39,630 nucleotides of DNA from Alphaproteobacteria bacterium (GTDB lineage: Bacteria; Pseudomonadota; Alphaproteobacteria; MPNO01; VGEU01). Below the pieces are notes generated by a model. The model saw only the letters and a program-made list of their open reading frames with translations. It was not told the DNA's origin and ran no database searches. A program made the position numbers and the translations under genes. Below, piece by piece: positions 6,101 to 14,081 of this stretch; position 1 is the first letter of the stretch; every line of letters begins with the position of its first letter. The stretch covers positions 1 through 39,630 of the forward strand of contig VGEU01000020.1 in assembly GCA_016869145.1 (NCBI GenBank), read 5' to 3'.

Positions 6101-7816
6101 ATGGACGCGGCGGTGGCGGAACGGTTCGACACGGTGGTCGTCGGCGCCGGGTCGGCGGGTTGCGTGATGGCGCATCGGCTGTCGGCCGATGCCGGTCGCA
6201 GGGTTCTACTGGTCGAGGCCGGGCGCGATCATCCCCCGGGGCGCGAGCCGGCCGATATCCTCGATTCCTTCGCCCACATGGCCTACATGAACCCGGACTA
6301 TCTTTGGACCGGGCTCCGCGTCCGCTACGCCGCCGACCTCGACAACCGTCCGGGTCGCGCGGCGCCGCGCAAATACGAGCAGGGGCGCGTCGTCGGCGGC
6401 GGGTCGTCGATCAACGGCATGATGGCGAACCGGGGACTGCCCGAGGACTACACCGAATGGGCCGCGCTCGGCGCCGAGGGGTGGGACTGGGACGGCGTCC
6501 TCCCCTTCTTCCGGCGCCTCGAGCACGATCTCGATTTCGACGGCCCGCTGCACGGCAAGGACGGTCGCATCCTCGTCCGCCGCCTGTTTCCGGAGAGCTG
6601 GCCCGGCTTCACCCGCGCCGCCGCGGCCGCGATGGCCGAGGCCGGCCACCGCTACTTTCCCGACCAGAACGGCGATTTCGCCGACGGGTATTTCCCGATC
6701 GCGATCTCCAACGTGCTCAACCGCCGCGTCTCATCGGCGATCGCCTATCTCGATCCGGTGACGCGGCAGCGGCCGAACCTCGCGATCATGGATCGCACCG
6801 AGGTGGAGCGCCTGGTCTTCGACGGCCGGCGCCTCACCGGCCTCGTCATCAACCGCGACGGGCGGTCGCGATCGATTGCGGCCGGCGAGGTCGTGCTGAC
6901 GGCGGGCGCGCTCCACACGCCGACCATCCTGATGCGCTCCGGCGTCGGCCCCGCCGCGCATCTCCGCGAGCGCGGTGTCGAGGTCGTCGCCGACCGCGCC
7001 GGCGTCGGACGCAATCTGATGGAGCACCCGAATGTCTCGCTCTGCGCCTGGATGAAGCCGGAAGCCCGGCTGCCGCCGGAGATGCGCCGGCAGATGATCG
7101 TGGCGCTCCGCTATTCCTCGGGCGTGCCCGACTGCCCGGCCGGCGACATGTTCATGGTGCCGACCAACAAGACCGCCTGGCATCCGCTCGGCGCGCGCAT
7201 CGGCGCGATCATGGTCTGGGTCAACAAGTCCTACTCGAAGGGCCGCGTCGAGCTCGCGGGGCCCGATTTCCGCACACCGCCCGATGTCGCCTTCGAGATG
7301 CTCTCCGACCGACGCGATCTCGAGCGGCTCAAACGGGCGATGCGGATGATCCTCGACCTCTACGAGCGTCCGCCGCTCGCCGGCGCGGTCGACGATCTCT
7401 TCCCGGCGACGCTCACCGACCGGGTGCGCGAGATCGGCGCCATCCGTCCGGCGAATTACTGGAAGACCGCCGTCGCCGGCCGGATGATGGATGCCTCGGC
7501 CGCGATCCGTCGCGCGATGATCCGCAACGTCATCACCCCCGGCATCCGCGTCGAGGAGGTCATGGCCGATGACCGCGCGCTCGAGGACTGGATCGTCGGC
7601 AACGTGACCGGAACGTGGCATCCCTCCTGCACCTGCCGGATGGGCCGCGCCGACGATCCCTACGCGGTTGCCGATCCGGCCGGGCGGGTGCGTGGGATCG
7701 AGGGTGTGCGGGTCGCCGATGCGTCCGCGATGCCCGTCGTGCCGCGCGCCAACACCAACGTGCCGACCATGATGATGGCCGAGAAGATCGCCGAGGCGAT
7801 CCGAGCCGGCCGCTGA
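6101..7816 (+). CDS. GMC family FAD-dependent oxidoreductase (choline-dehydrogenase-like), 571 aa
   Basis: Oxidises an alcohol or related substrate with FAD, passing electrons to a quinone/acceptor or O2. The dinucleotide motif VVVGAGSAG (residues 12-20) followed by LLVEAG marks the FAD domain. GRVVGGGSSINGM is GMC signature 1 and GALHTPTILMRSGVGP is signature 2. The catalytic pair is H507 in GTWHPSCTCRMG and N551 in RANTNVPTMMMAEK. Start ATG 6101 is chosen because GGAGGG is close upstream and the FAD motif falls at the usual distance; ATG 6065 would add 12 unneeded residues. No signal peptide. The GST gene follows after 13 bases and the UbiD gene after that, so the three are probably co-transcribed. 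The substrate is unknown; a lignin-like aromatic alcohol is one possibility. Confidence 0.9.
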   Translation: MDAAVAERFDTVVVGAGSAGCVMAHRLSADAGRRVLLVEAGRDHPPGREPADILDSFAHMAYMNPDYLWTGLRVRYAADLDNRPGRAAPRKYEQGRVVGGGSSINGMMANRGLPEDYTEWAALGAEGWDWDGVLPFFRRLEHDLDFDGPLHGKDGRILVRRLFPESWPGFTRAAAAAMAEAGHRYFPDQNGDFADGYFPIAISNVLNRRVSSAIAYLDPVTRQRPNLAIMDRTEVERLVFDGRRLTGLVINRDGRSRSIAAGEVVLTAGALHTPTILMRSGVGPAAHLRERGVEVVADRAGVGRNLMEHPNVSLCAWMKPEARLPPEMRRQMIVALRYSSGVPDCPAGDMFMVPTNKTAWHPLGARIGAIMVWVNKSYSKGRVELAGPDFRTPPDVAFEMLSDRRDLERLKRAMRMILDLYERPPLAGAVDDLFPATLTDRVREIGAIRPANYWKTAVAGRMMDASAAIRRAMIRNVITPGIRVEEVMADDRALEDWIVGNVTGTWHPSCTCRMGRADDPYAVADPAGRVRGIEGVRVADASAMPVVPRANTNVPTMMMAEKIAEAIRAGR

Positions 7817-7829
7817 CAGGGAGACGACG

Positions 7830-8621
7830 ATGCTCGAGCTCTACCACAACGACATGTCGGTCTGCGCGCAGAAGGCCCGCTTCGCGCTCGCCGAGAAGAG
7901 GCTGGAGTGGACGGGCCACCATCTCAACCTGCGCGCCGGCGACCAGCAGAAGCCCGATTATCTCAAGATCAACCCGCTCGCGATCGTGCCGACGCTCGTC
8001 CACGATGGTGTGGTCATCCCGGAATCGACGGTGATCTGCGAATATCTCGACGACGCGTTTCCCGACCCGCCGCTCAAATCGGGATCGGCGCTCGAGCGCG
8101 CGCGCATGCGACTGTGGACCAAGCAGCTCGACGAGGGTGTCCACTACGCGACCGGCAACGTGAGCTACTGCCTCGTGTTCCGCCACCAGTTCATGCAGAA
8201 GCCACCCGACGAGCTCGAGGCCTTCTTCGCCGCGATCCCCGACCCGGTCCGCCGCGCGCGCGTCCGCGAGAACGTCCTCAAGGGCATGGAGTCGAGCCAC
8301 TTCAAGGACGGCATCGCGCGCTACAAGAGGCTCGTCCGCGACCTCGGCGCCGCGCTCGCCGACGGCCCCTGGCTCGCCGGGCAGAGATTTTCGCTCGCCG
8401 ACATCGGCTTCGCCCCCTACATCACCCGCCTCGACCAGCTCGGTTTCCAGGAGTGGCACCAGAGCTACGGCACCCGCATCGGCCATTGGTACGACCGTCT
8501 CCGCGCCCGTCCGGCCTATGCCGAGGCGATCACGAAGTGGTTGAACCCACCGGTCGTCGCGCTTCTCGGCGAGAAGGGACGAGAGGCCTGGCCCAAGGTG
8601 AAGGCGATGCTCGCGGCCTGA
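7830..8621 (+). CDS. Glutathione S-transferase family protein, 263 aa
   Basis: An N-terminal thioredoxin-fold GST domain (residues 1-78) includes LYHNDMSVCAQKARFALAEK with a Cys/Ser at the active-site position, the cis-proline motif AIVPTLVHDG, and the glutathione-binding ES in VIPESTVICEYLDDAFP. A helical C-terminal domain follows with the N-capping motif FSLADIGFAPYITRLDQLG. Family members conjugate glutathione or act as lyases, isomerases or beta-etherases on aromatics. A GGGAG ribosome site lies 6 bases before ATG 7830. It sits 13 bases after the GMC gene. A GST next to a GMC oxidoreductase and a UbiD decarboxylase recalls aromatic (for example lignin-fragment) degradation, but the specific reaction is not deducible. 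Confidence 0.9.
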   Translation: MLELYHNDMSVCAQKARFALAEKRLEWTGHHLNLRAGDQQKPDYLKINPLAIVPTLVHDGVVIPESTVICEYLDDAFPDPPLKSGSALERARMRLWTKQLDEGVHYATGNVSYCLVFRHQFMQKPPDELEAFFAAIPDPVRRARVRENVLKGMESSHFKDGIARYKRLVRDLGAALADGPWLAGQRFSLADIGFAPYITRLDQLGFQEWHQSYGTRIGHWYDRLRARPAYAEAITKWLNPPVVALLGEKGREAWPKVKAMLAA

Positions 8622-8629
8622 GCGCATCC

Positions 8630-8658
8630 TTGGACCACACCCGTCCCGGTGGCACAAT
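8630..8658 (+). promoter_or_regulatory. Possible sigma-70 promoter before the ubiD-family gene
   Basis: TTGGAC (8630-8635), a 17-base spacer, then CACAAT (8653-8658) in the 72-base gap after the GST gene. It would start transcription near 8665, just before a 7-codon open frame and the UbiD start. Moderate match; read-through from the GST gene is also likely. Confidence 0.4.
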
Positions 8659-8667
8659 GCCGCCGCC

Positions 8668-8691
8668 ATGAACCCGAGACTGAAAGCGTGA
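8668..8691 (+). CDS. Possible 7-codon leader peptide upstream of ubiD-family gene
   Basis: ATG AAC CCG AGA CTG AAA GCG TGA encodes MNPRLKA. Its stop lies two bases before the ATG (8694) of the decarboxylase gene, whose own ribosome site is poor (GAAAG). This layout would allow translational re-initiation. There is no ribosome site for the mini-frame itself except weak GC-rich sequence, and if transcription starts near 8665 it would be nearly leaderless. It could be chance. Confidence 0.25.
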   Translation: MNPRLKA

Positions 8692-8693
8692 CG

Positions 8694-10346
8694 ATGTCCC
8701 AACCGAAGCGGGGCTACCGCGACCTCCACGAGCACCTCGATCAGCTGAAGAAGGAAGGCCTTCTTCTCACCATCGACCGCCCCATCGACAAGGATTCCGA
8801 GCTGCACCCCCTTGTGCGCTGGCAGTTCGTCGGCGGCATGGACGAGGGAGAGCGCAAGGCTTTCCTCTTCACCAACATCCACGACGGACGCGGTCGCAAG
8901 TACGACATCCCCGTCGTCGTCGGCGCGCTCGCGGCGAACCGGGCGATCTACTCCGCCGGCATGCGCGCGCCGGTCGAGGAGATCCAGGCGAAGTGGGACA
9001 AGGCGATCGCGCACCCGATCGCGCCCCGCATCGTCAACCAGGGCGCCTGCCAGGAGGTCGTCCACGAGGGCGCCGCACTCCAGGGCGAGGGCAAAGGGCT
9101 CGACCGGCTGCCGATCCCGATCTCGACGCCGGGCTTCGATTCCGCGCCGACACTCACCGCGACCAACGTCATCACGCGCGACCCCGAGACCGGCGTTCAG
9201 AACATGGGGACCTATCGCGCGGCGCTGAAATCATCCGATCGCCTCGTCGTCCGCATGGCGACGCGCGTCGGCGGCGCCGGCGGCTATCGCCACTATCAGA
9301 AGCACCAGAAGCGCGGCGACAAGACGATGCCGTGCGCGATCGTCCTCGGCTGCCCGCCTTATGTCGCGTTCATGGGGCCGCAGAAGCTCCCCATCGACGC
9401 CGACGAGGTGGCGGTCGCGGGCGGGCTCGCCGGCGAGCCGATCAACATGGTGCGTGCGCGCACCGTCGATCTCCTCGTGCCCGCCGAGGCCGAGGTCGTG
9501 ATCGAGGGTCTCGTCGATACCGAATATGTCGAGCCCGAGGCGCCGTTCGGCGAGAGCCACGGCCATGTCGCGCTCGAGGAATTCAACATGCCGATGAGCG
9601 TCACCGCGATCACGCATCGGCGTCATCCGGTGATCCCGTCTTACATCAGCCAGGTCGCGCCGAGCGAATCGAGCGTCATCAAGCGCGTCGCCTATGAGCC
9701 TTTGTTCCTTACCCATCTCCGCGATGCGCTCGGCGTCAAGGGCGTGAAGAAGGTCGCGCTGCACGAGCCGCTGACCGGGCTCCTCCGCGTCACCGTCATC
9801 ACCGTCGAGCGCGGCCTGCCGCGCACCGAGGTCTGGCGCGCGCTCTACGGCGCGACCTCCTTCAAGGGCGACTGCGGCAAGATCTGCATCGCGGTCGACG
9901 AGGACATCGACGCCGACAACGCGGATGCGCTTCTGTGGGCGATGTCCTACCGGATGAATCCGGTCGAGGACGTGCTTGCGCTGCCGCATCGCGGCCAGGG
10001 CCACGGGCCGAAGCGCGAGCACGACCAGGAGGAGGATTCGACCCTCCTGATGGACGCGACGATGAAGAGCCCGATGCCGCCGCTCGCACTCCCGAAACAG
10101 GAATACATGGAGCGGGCGAGGGCGATCTGGGACGAGATCGGCCTGCCGCGGCTCCGCCCGCAGCCGCCGTGGTTCGGCTATTCGCTCGGCGACTGGCTGC
10201 CCGAATGGGATGCGGCCGCGAAACGCGCCGTCGAGGGCCGCTATCTCGAGAACGGCCGCATCAGCGAGCAGCAGCGGCGGAAGGGGCTCAAGCCGGAGAC
10301 CAAGTTCCGTCCCGACCCGACCGGCAAGGGGAACGGCAAGGGCTGA
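8694..10346 (+). CDS. UbiD family (prenyl-FMN-dependent) decarboxylase, 550 aa
   Basis: A reversible decarboxylase of unsaturated or aromatic carboxylic acids that uses prenylated FMN supplied by a UbiX-type prenyltransferase; no ubiX is in this window. The family signature is visible at E282-APFG-E287 in VEPEAPFGESHGHV, corresponding to the catalytic Glu pair. Upstream GTYRAALKSSDRLVVRM and QKHQKRGDKTMPCAIVLGCPP match the prFMN/Mn-binding region. DCGKICIAVDEDIDADNADALLWAMSYRMNP is the conserved C-terminal domain segment. At 550 aa it is longer than E. coli UbiD (497) and closer to catabolic relatives. The start ATG 8694 opens with MSQPKRGYRDLHEHLDQLKKEG as usual; an in-frame GTG at 8649 is less likely. 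It is the third gene after GMC and GST and converges with a MATE gene. Confidence 0.93.
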   Translation: MSQPKRGYRDLHEHLDQLKKEGLLLTIDRPIDKDSELHPLVRWQFVGGMDEGERKAFLFTNIHDGRGRKYDIPVVVGALAANRAIYSAGMRAPVEEIQAKWDKAIAHPIAPRIVNQGACQEVVHEGAALQGEGKGLDRLPIPISTPGFDSAPTLTATNVITRDPETGVQNMGTYRAALKSSDRLVVRMATRVGGAGGYRHYQKHQKRGDKTMPCAIVLGCPPYVAFMGPQKLPIDADEVAVAGGLAGEPINMVRARTVDLLVPAEAEVVIEGLVDTEYVEPEAPFGESHGHVALEEFNMPMSVTAITHRRHPVIPSYISQVAPSESSVIKRVAYEPLFLTHLRDALGVKGVKKVALHEPLTGLLRVTVITVERGLPRTEVWRALYGATSFKGDCGKICIAVDEDIDADNADALLWAMSYRMNPVEDVLALPHRGQGHGPKREHDQEEDSTLLMDATMKSPMPPLALPKQEYMERARAIWDEIGLPRLRPQPPWFGYSLGDWLPEWDAAAKRAVEGRYLENGRISEQQRRKGLKPETKFRPDPTGKGNGKG

Positions 10347-10375
10347 GGCTCTTCGGCGCGGCGATCCGGCATTCG

Positions 10376-11788
10376 CTATTCGGCCGCGGCGCGCGCCGGC
10401 GCCGGGACCGTCTCCGGGTTCCACACCCCGCGCGTCAACGAGTAGGCGATGAGCCCGCCGAACACGACGAGGCCGAGGGCGACGCAGACGAACAGCCAGG
10501 TGAGCGAGGCGCCGAGCCAGACGGTCGCGACGGCACCCAGCCCGGCCGCCGCGACGATGCGGAGCGCGCCCGCGGTGATAGGCCACGACATGTCGCCGGT
10601 GCCCTGCGAGGCGAAGTAGAGCGACTGGCCGAGGCCGAAGAACGCATAGAACGGCCCGACCAGCCAGAGATAGCGCCGTGCCACCTCGGCCGCGGCCGCG
10701 TCCGCCGTGAACAGCCCGATCCAGAGATCGGGGAACAGCGCGACCACGATGCCGATCAGACCGGTAAAGGCGAACACCGCGAGCCCGCCGGTCCAGGCGA
10801 TCCGACGCGCCCGGCCATAGTTCTTGGCCCCGCGATTGGCGCCCACCATCGCCGTCATCGCGCCGCCGACGCCGAACGCGATCGGGATCAGCATCAGCTC
10901 GAGCCGGCTGCCGAGGCCGTAGCCGGCGAGCGCCTCGGTGCCGTAGACGCCGACGAGCGCGGTCACGATCACGATCGTCGCGACGGTGAGGAGCGCGTTG
11001 CCGCAGGCGACGCCGCCGACCTTGACGATGTCGTAGAACAAGGCGCCCCGGAGCGGCACGCCGAGGATGCGGAGACGGAGCCCGGCGCGCCCGCTCGCGA
11101 GGTAGAACGCCATGAACGCCGCGGCGAGGAAGAACCCGATGATCGTCGCGATCGCCGGCCCGCGCACGCCGAACGCCGGCAGCCCGAACCAGCCGAGCGT
11201 CAACGCGCCGGAGAGGACGATCGAGAGGAGCGCCGTCGCGACCATCGCCGCCGCCGGCACGATCATGTTGCCGGTCCCGCGCAGCACCGAGGCGAGCGTG
11301 TTGGCGAGCCAGATCATCGCCGCGCCGCCGAACAGGATCTCGGCATAGGCGACCGTCGCATCGAGCACCGCATCGCGCCCGCCGAAGGCATGGAACACCG
11401 GCCGCGCGAGGATCGCGAACAGAAGCGTATAGACCGCCGCCATCGCGAGCGCGATCAACGCGGCATGGACGACGACCGCCTCGGCGTGGCCGCGATTGCC
11501 GGCGCCGAGGGCGCGCGCGATCGCCGACGATACGCCGCCGCCCATCGCGCCGGCCGACATCATGTTGATCAGCGCCTGGACCGGAAAGACGAGCGCGAGC
11601 GCGGCGAGCGGCGTGACGCCCAGCATGCCGACGAACCAGGCGTCCGCGATGGTCGAGAGGCTCTGCGCGGTCGCGACCGCGATATTGGGTCCGGCGAGTG
11701 CCGCGAGCGTGGTCGGGATCGGCGCCTCGAGCATGCGCCGGAGCCGGTCGTTGCCGCGGCTCGTCGCGGCGTGGCCCTTGTCGGACAC
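10376..11788 (-). CDS. MATE family multidrug/metabolite efflux transporter, 470 aa
   Basis: An integral inner-membrane exporter with about 12 transmembrane helices arranged as two homologous six-helix bundles (residues about 25-235 and 255-460). It exchanges drugs or metabolites for Na+ or H+. Typical MATE features are P-x-x-A-x-x-Q/TIADAWFVGMLG near the first helix, MSAGAMGGGVSSAIARALGAG in the first half, and the repeat GVGGAMTAMVGANRGAKNYGRARR in the second. GTG 11788 is used because GAGG lies 7 bases upstream. It diverges from the secreted protease gene and converges with the UbiD gene (29 bases apart). The substrate is unknown. Alternative annotation: polysaccharide-flippase-like MOP member, less likely. 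Confidence 0.9.
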   Translation of the reverse strand: MSDKGHAATSRGNDRLRRMLEAPIPTTLAALAGPNIAVATAQSLSTIADAWFVGMLGVTPLAALALVFPVQALINMMSAGAMGGGVSSAIARALGAGNRGHAEAVVVHAALIALAMAAVYTLLFAILARPVFHAFGGRDAVLDATVAYAEILFGGAAMIWLANTLASVLRGTGNMIVPAAAMVATALLSIVLSGALTLGWFGLPAFGVRGPAIATIIGFFLAAAFMAFYLASGRAGLRLRILGVPLRGALFYDIVKVGGVACGNALLTVATIVIVTALVGVYGTEALAGYGLGSRLELMLIPIAFGVGGAMTAMVGANRGAKNYGRARRIAWTGGLAVFAFTGLIGIVVALFPDLWIGLFTADAAAAEVARRYLWLVGPFYAFFGLGQSLYFASQGTGDMSWPITAGALRIVAAAGLGAVATVWLGASLTWLFVCVALGLVVFGGLIAYSLTRGVWNPETVPAPARAAAE

Positions 11789-11892
11789 GGAAACCTCGGG
11801 TCGCGGACGGGACCGCTACGGTAGACGATCGGGGCAGCAACCGCCACAACCGACGATTTGCTCGGTCCGTCCCGGCGCACTAGTTTTTCGTC

Positions 11893-12873
11893 ATGATCGG
11901 CGGCACCATCATTACGCTCGTTCTCGCTCTCGTCCTCCTCGCCGGGCCGGCGTCGGGCGAGCCGGGCGACCGCAAGGGTGCGGATCCGGGACCGAAGGCC
12001 CACGTCGATCGGGTGCATCCTCGGTCCGATGGGGCGACGATCGCCCGGGTGCAGCGGAACCTCGCCGCGCTCGGCTACGACGTCGGACGCGCGACCGGTC
12101 GGATGAACCGGAAGACGCGCGCGGCGATCCGCGCCTTCGAGACGGCGCATGGTCATTCTCCGACCGGCGAGGCGACCCGCGCGCTCGACGAGGTCCTCGT
12201 CTACGAGGTCGAGACGGGGCGCGAGCGGGGCACTGTCGCGGCCGCGCCGATCGAGCGGCACGGCGACGGCACCGCCTTCGCGGTGAACTCCGACGGCTAC
12301 GTCGTCACCGCGGCCCATGTCGTCGACCGGTGTCGCGAGGTCCGGGCCGTCGACGCGACGACCTTCGCGATCGTGGCGGTCGATGCGAAGGCCGATCTCG
12401 CGGTCCTCCGGGCGCCGGTTCGCTTCGACGCCGTGGCATCGTTTCGCGAAGGACCGGCGTTACGCATCGGCAAGGACGCGATCGTGATAGGATACCCACT
12501 CCAGCATGTGCTCGCGGCGGAAGCGAGCGTGACGCGGGGCAATGTCAGCGCGCTCTCCGGCTATCGCGACGACCCCGGCGAGCTCACCGTCACGGCGCCG
12601 GTTCAGCCCGGCAACAGCGGCGGCCCCCTTCTCGACAGCGCGGCCAACGTCATCGGGGTGATCACCAGCACCATCGGCGATCTGCGGATCGCCCGCCATA
12701 CAGGATGGGTGCCGCAGAACGCCAACTTCGCCGCCAAGGCGGCGAAGGTTCGCGCGCTGCTCGACGCGAACGGGGTCGGCTACCAGCGGCGATCATCGTC
12801 CGGGGCGCTCTCGACCGCCGACGTGGCCGAGGCGGCCGTCCGATTCACGCTCCGTCTCGAATGCTGGAACTGA
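11893..12873 (+). CDS. Secreted trypsin-like serine protease with N-terminal peptidoglycan-binding domain, 326 aa
   Basis: An export signal (MIGGTIITLVLALVLLAGPASG) is followed by a PG_binding_1 domain at residues 46-98 (VQRNLAALGYDVGRATGRMNRKTRAAIRAFE), then a chymotrypsin/Deg-like protease domain. The full triad is present: H142 in VVTAAHVVD, D168 in KADLAVL and S242 in PGNSGGPLLD. No PDZ domain follows, so it is not a classical DegP. It probably acts in the periplasm anchored to cell wall or spore-like murein and cleaves envelope proteins; the target is unknown. The gene overlaps by 29 bases the 3' end of the convergent DUF1499 gene. Start ATG 11893 is the only one before the signal peptide. 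Confidence 0.88.
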   Translation: MIGGTIITLVLALVLLAGPASGEPGDRKGADPGPKAHVDRVHPRSDGATIARVQRNLAALGYDVGRATGRMNRKTRAAIRAFETAHGHSPTGEATRALDEVLVYEVETGRERGTVAAAPIERHGDGTAFAVNSDGYVVTAAHVVDRCREVRAVDATTFAIVAVDAKADLAVLRAPVRFDAVASFREGPALRIGKDAIVIGYPLQHVLAAEASVTRGNVSALSGYRDDPGELTVTAPVQPGNSGGPLLDSAANVIGVITSTIGDLRIARHTGWVPQNANFAAKAAKVRALLDANGVGYQRRSSSGALSTADVAEAAVRFTLRLECWN

Positions 12874-13270
12874 ACGCAGCGAGCCAGCGCCGGACCCGCC
12901 GGCGGTTCGCGCCGATGTCCCAGCGGCCGAACACCGATCGGCTGTAGACGGCGAGGGTCGAGCGGTCCGGAGCCTGCGCGAGGAAGCGGACCGTGACGAG
13001 GTCGGGAAAGCCGAGCACGGCGCTCCGCGCAACATAGTCGTACTGCCTGAGCGCGACCTCGGCGCGCACCGGCTCGAGCCGAGGCTCGGCCGCGGCGATG
13101 CGCTGCCACGCGGCCTCGAGCGCGGTGACCGGCCGCGGAAAGACCGGGCTTTCGGCATCGACCGTGGTCGTGCAGAGCCCGGCCGGGGCGAGAAGATACT
13201 GATTGGGACGAGCGGTCCTGACGAGCGTCGCGAAGTCGATCGTCGGAACCGGGCCGGTCGGGATCGCCAT
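12845..13270 (-). CDS. DUF1499 family protein, 141 aa
   Basis: Matches the DUF1499 pattern throughout: PNQYLLAPAGLC near the start, SPVFPRPVTALEAAW, YVARSAVLGFPDLVTVRFL in the middle and STLAVYSRSVFGRWDIGANRRRVRRWL at the end. No biochemical function is established for the family. This copy has no signal peptide or membrane helix. It begins 10 bases after the stop of the ABC ATPase gene on the same strand, so it is the last gene of the phnD-phnE-phnC-like operon. Its ribosome site is weak, which suggests dependence on translation of the upstream gene. Its last 29 bases overlap the protease gene on the other strand. A second DUF1499 protein lies at 33438-34181. Confidence 0.85.
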   Translation of the reverse strand: MAIPTGPVPTIDFATLVRTARPNQYLLAPAGLCTTTVDAESPVFPRPVTALEAAWQRIAAAEPRLEPVRAEVALRQYDYVARSAVLGFPDLVTVRFLAQAPDRSTLAVYSRSVFGRWDIGANRRRVRRWLAAFSSSIRDGA

Positions 13271-13280
13271 GGTGGGGCGG

Positions 13281-14081
13281 TCAGTGGAGCACGGCGCCGC
13301 TGCGATCGGTCACGGGCGCCGGTATCGGTGCGTCGGGCAGATCGCCGAAGACGCGCGTCCGCGCCGCACCGTCGAACGTCCCGGGCTGTGCATCCACCAC
13401 GATCCGGCCGCCGGCGAGACCGACGATCCGGTCGGCGTGGCCGAGCGCGAGGTCGACCTGGTGCAGGTTGCAGAGGACGCCGATGCCGCGCTCGCGCGCG
13501 AGGCCGCGAAGGAGGGCGAGCGTCGCCGCCGCGGTGACCGGATCGAGGCTCGCGACCGGTTCGTCGGCGAGGATGATGCGGCTTTCCTGGGCGAGGACGC
13601 GCGCGATCGCGACGCGCTGCTGCTGACCGCCGGAGAGCGTGTCGGCGCGCTGGTGCGCGTGCTCGATCAACCCGACGCGGTCGAGGGCGGCGACGGCGCG
13701 GCTGAGATCGGCGCCGGCGAACCGACGCAGGATGACGCGCCAGGCCGGCACGCGCCCGAGCCGGCCGGCGAGCACGTTGTCGAGCGCATCGAGCCGGCGG
13801 ACGAGATTGTGCTGCTGGAACACGAGCCCGATGTCGCGCCGCGCCGCCGCGAGCGCGCGGCCGCGGAGCGCCTGGAGGGGCGTGTCGTCGAGATGGACCG
13901 AGCCCGCATCGATCGCGGCGAGGCCGGCGATGCAGCGGAAGAGCGTCGTCTTGCCCGCGCCCGACGCGCCGAGGACCGCGACCACCTCGCCCGAGGCGAC
14001 CGAGAGCGAGACGGCATCGAGGACGGTCCTGCCGGCATAGGCCTTCGACAGCCGGTCGACGCAGAGAAGGGCGCGCGCCAT
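13281..14081 (-). CDS. phnC: Phosphonate-type ABC transporter ATP-binding protein (PhnC-like), 266 aa
   Basis: An ABC ATPase with Walker A GASGAGKT (38-45), Q-loop Q89, signature LSGGQQQR (149-156), Walker B RIILADEP (168-175) and H-loop H207 in CNLHQVDLAL. FQQHNLVRRLDALDNVLAGRLG and CNLHQVDLALGHADRIVGL are characteristic of the PhnC subfamily. It powers the permease encoded directly upstream. ATG 14081 overlaps the PhnE stop (TGATG), which is why it is preferred to GTG 14084. Gene order is D-E-C-DUF1499 rather than C-D-E. No C-P lyase, phosphonatase or phosphite dehydrogenase gene is in the window, so phosphonate, phosphite or phosphate esters are all possible cargo. Confidence 0.88.
   Translation of the reverse strand: MARALLCVDRLSKAYAGRTVLDAVSLSVASGEVVAVLGASGAGKTTLFRCIAGLAAIDAGSVHLDDTPLQALRGRALAAARRDIGLVFQQHNLVRRLDALDNVLAGRLGRVPAWRVILRRFAGADLSRAVAALDRVGLIEHAHQRADTLSGGQQQRVAIARVLAQESRIILADEPVASLDPVTAAATLALLRGLARERGIGVLCNLHQVDLALGHADRIVGLAGGRIVVDAQPGTFDGAARTRVFGDLPDAPIPAPVTDRSGAVLH

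Noticed and set aside
9231-11849. Long minus-strand frame spanning the UbiD and MATE genes, and similar frames at 30165-32972 (minus), 1700-2938 (plus) and 26113-27876 (plus)
   Set aside because: All are shadows of recognised genes on the opposite strand or in another frame; translations are low-complexity Arg/Gly/Asp/Pro and lack ribosome sites.
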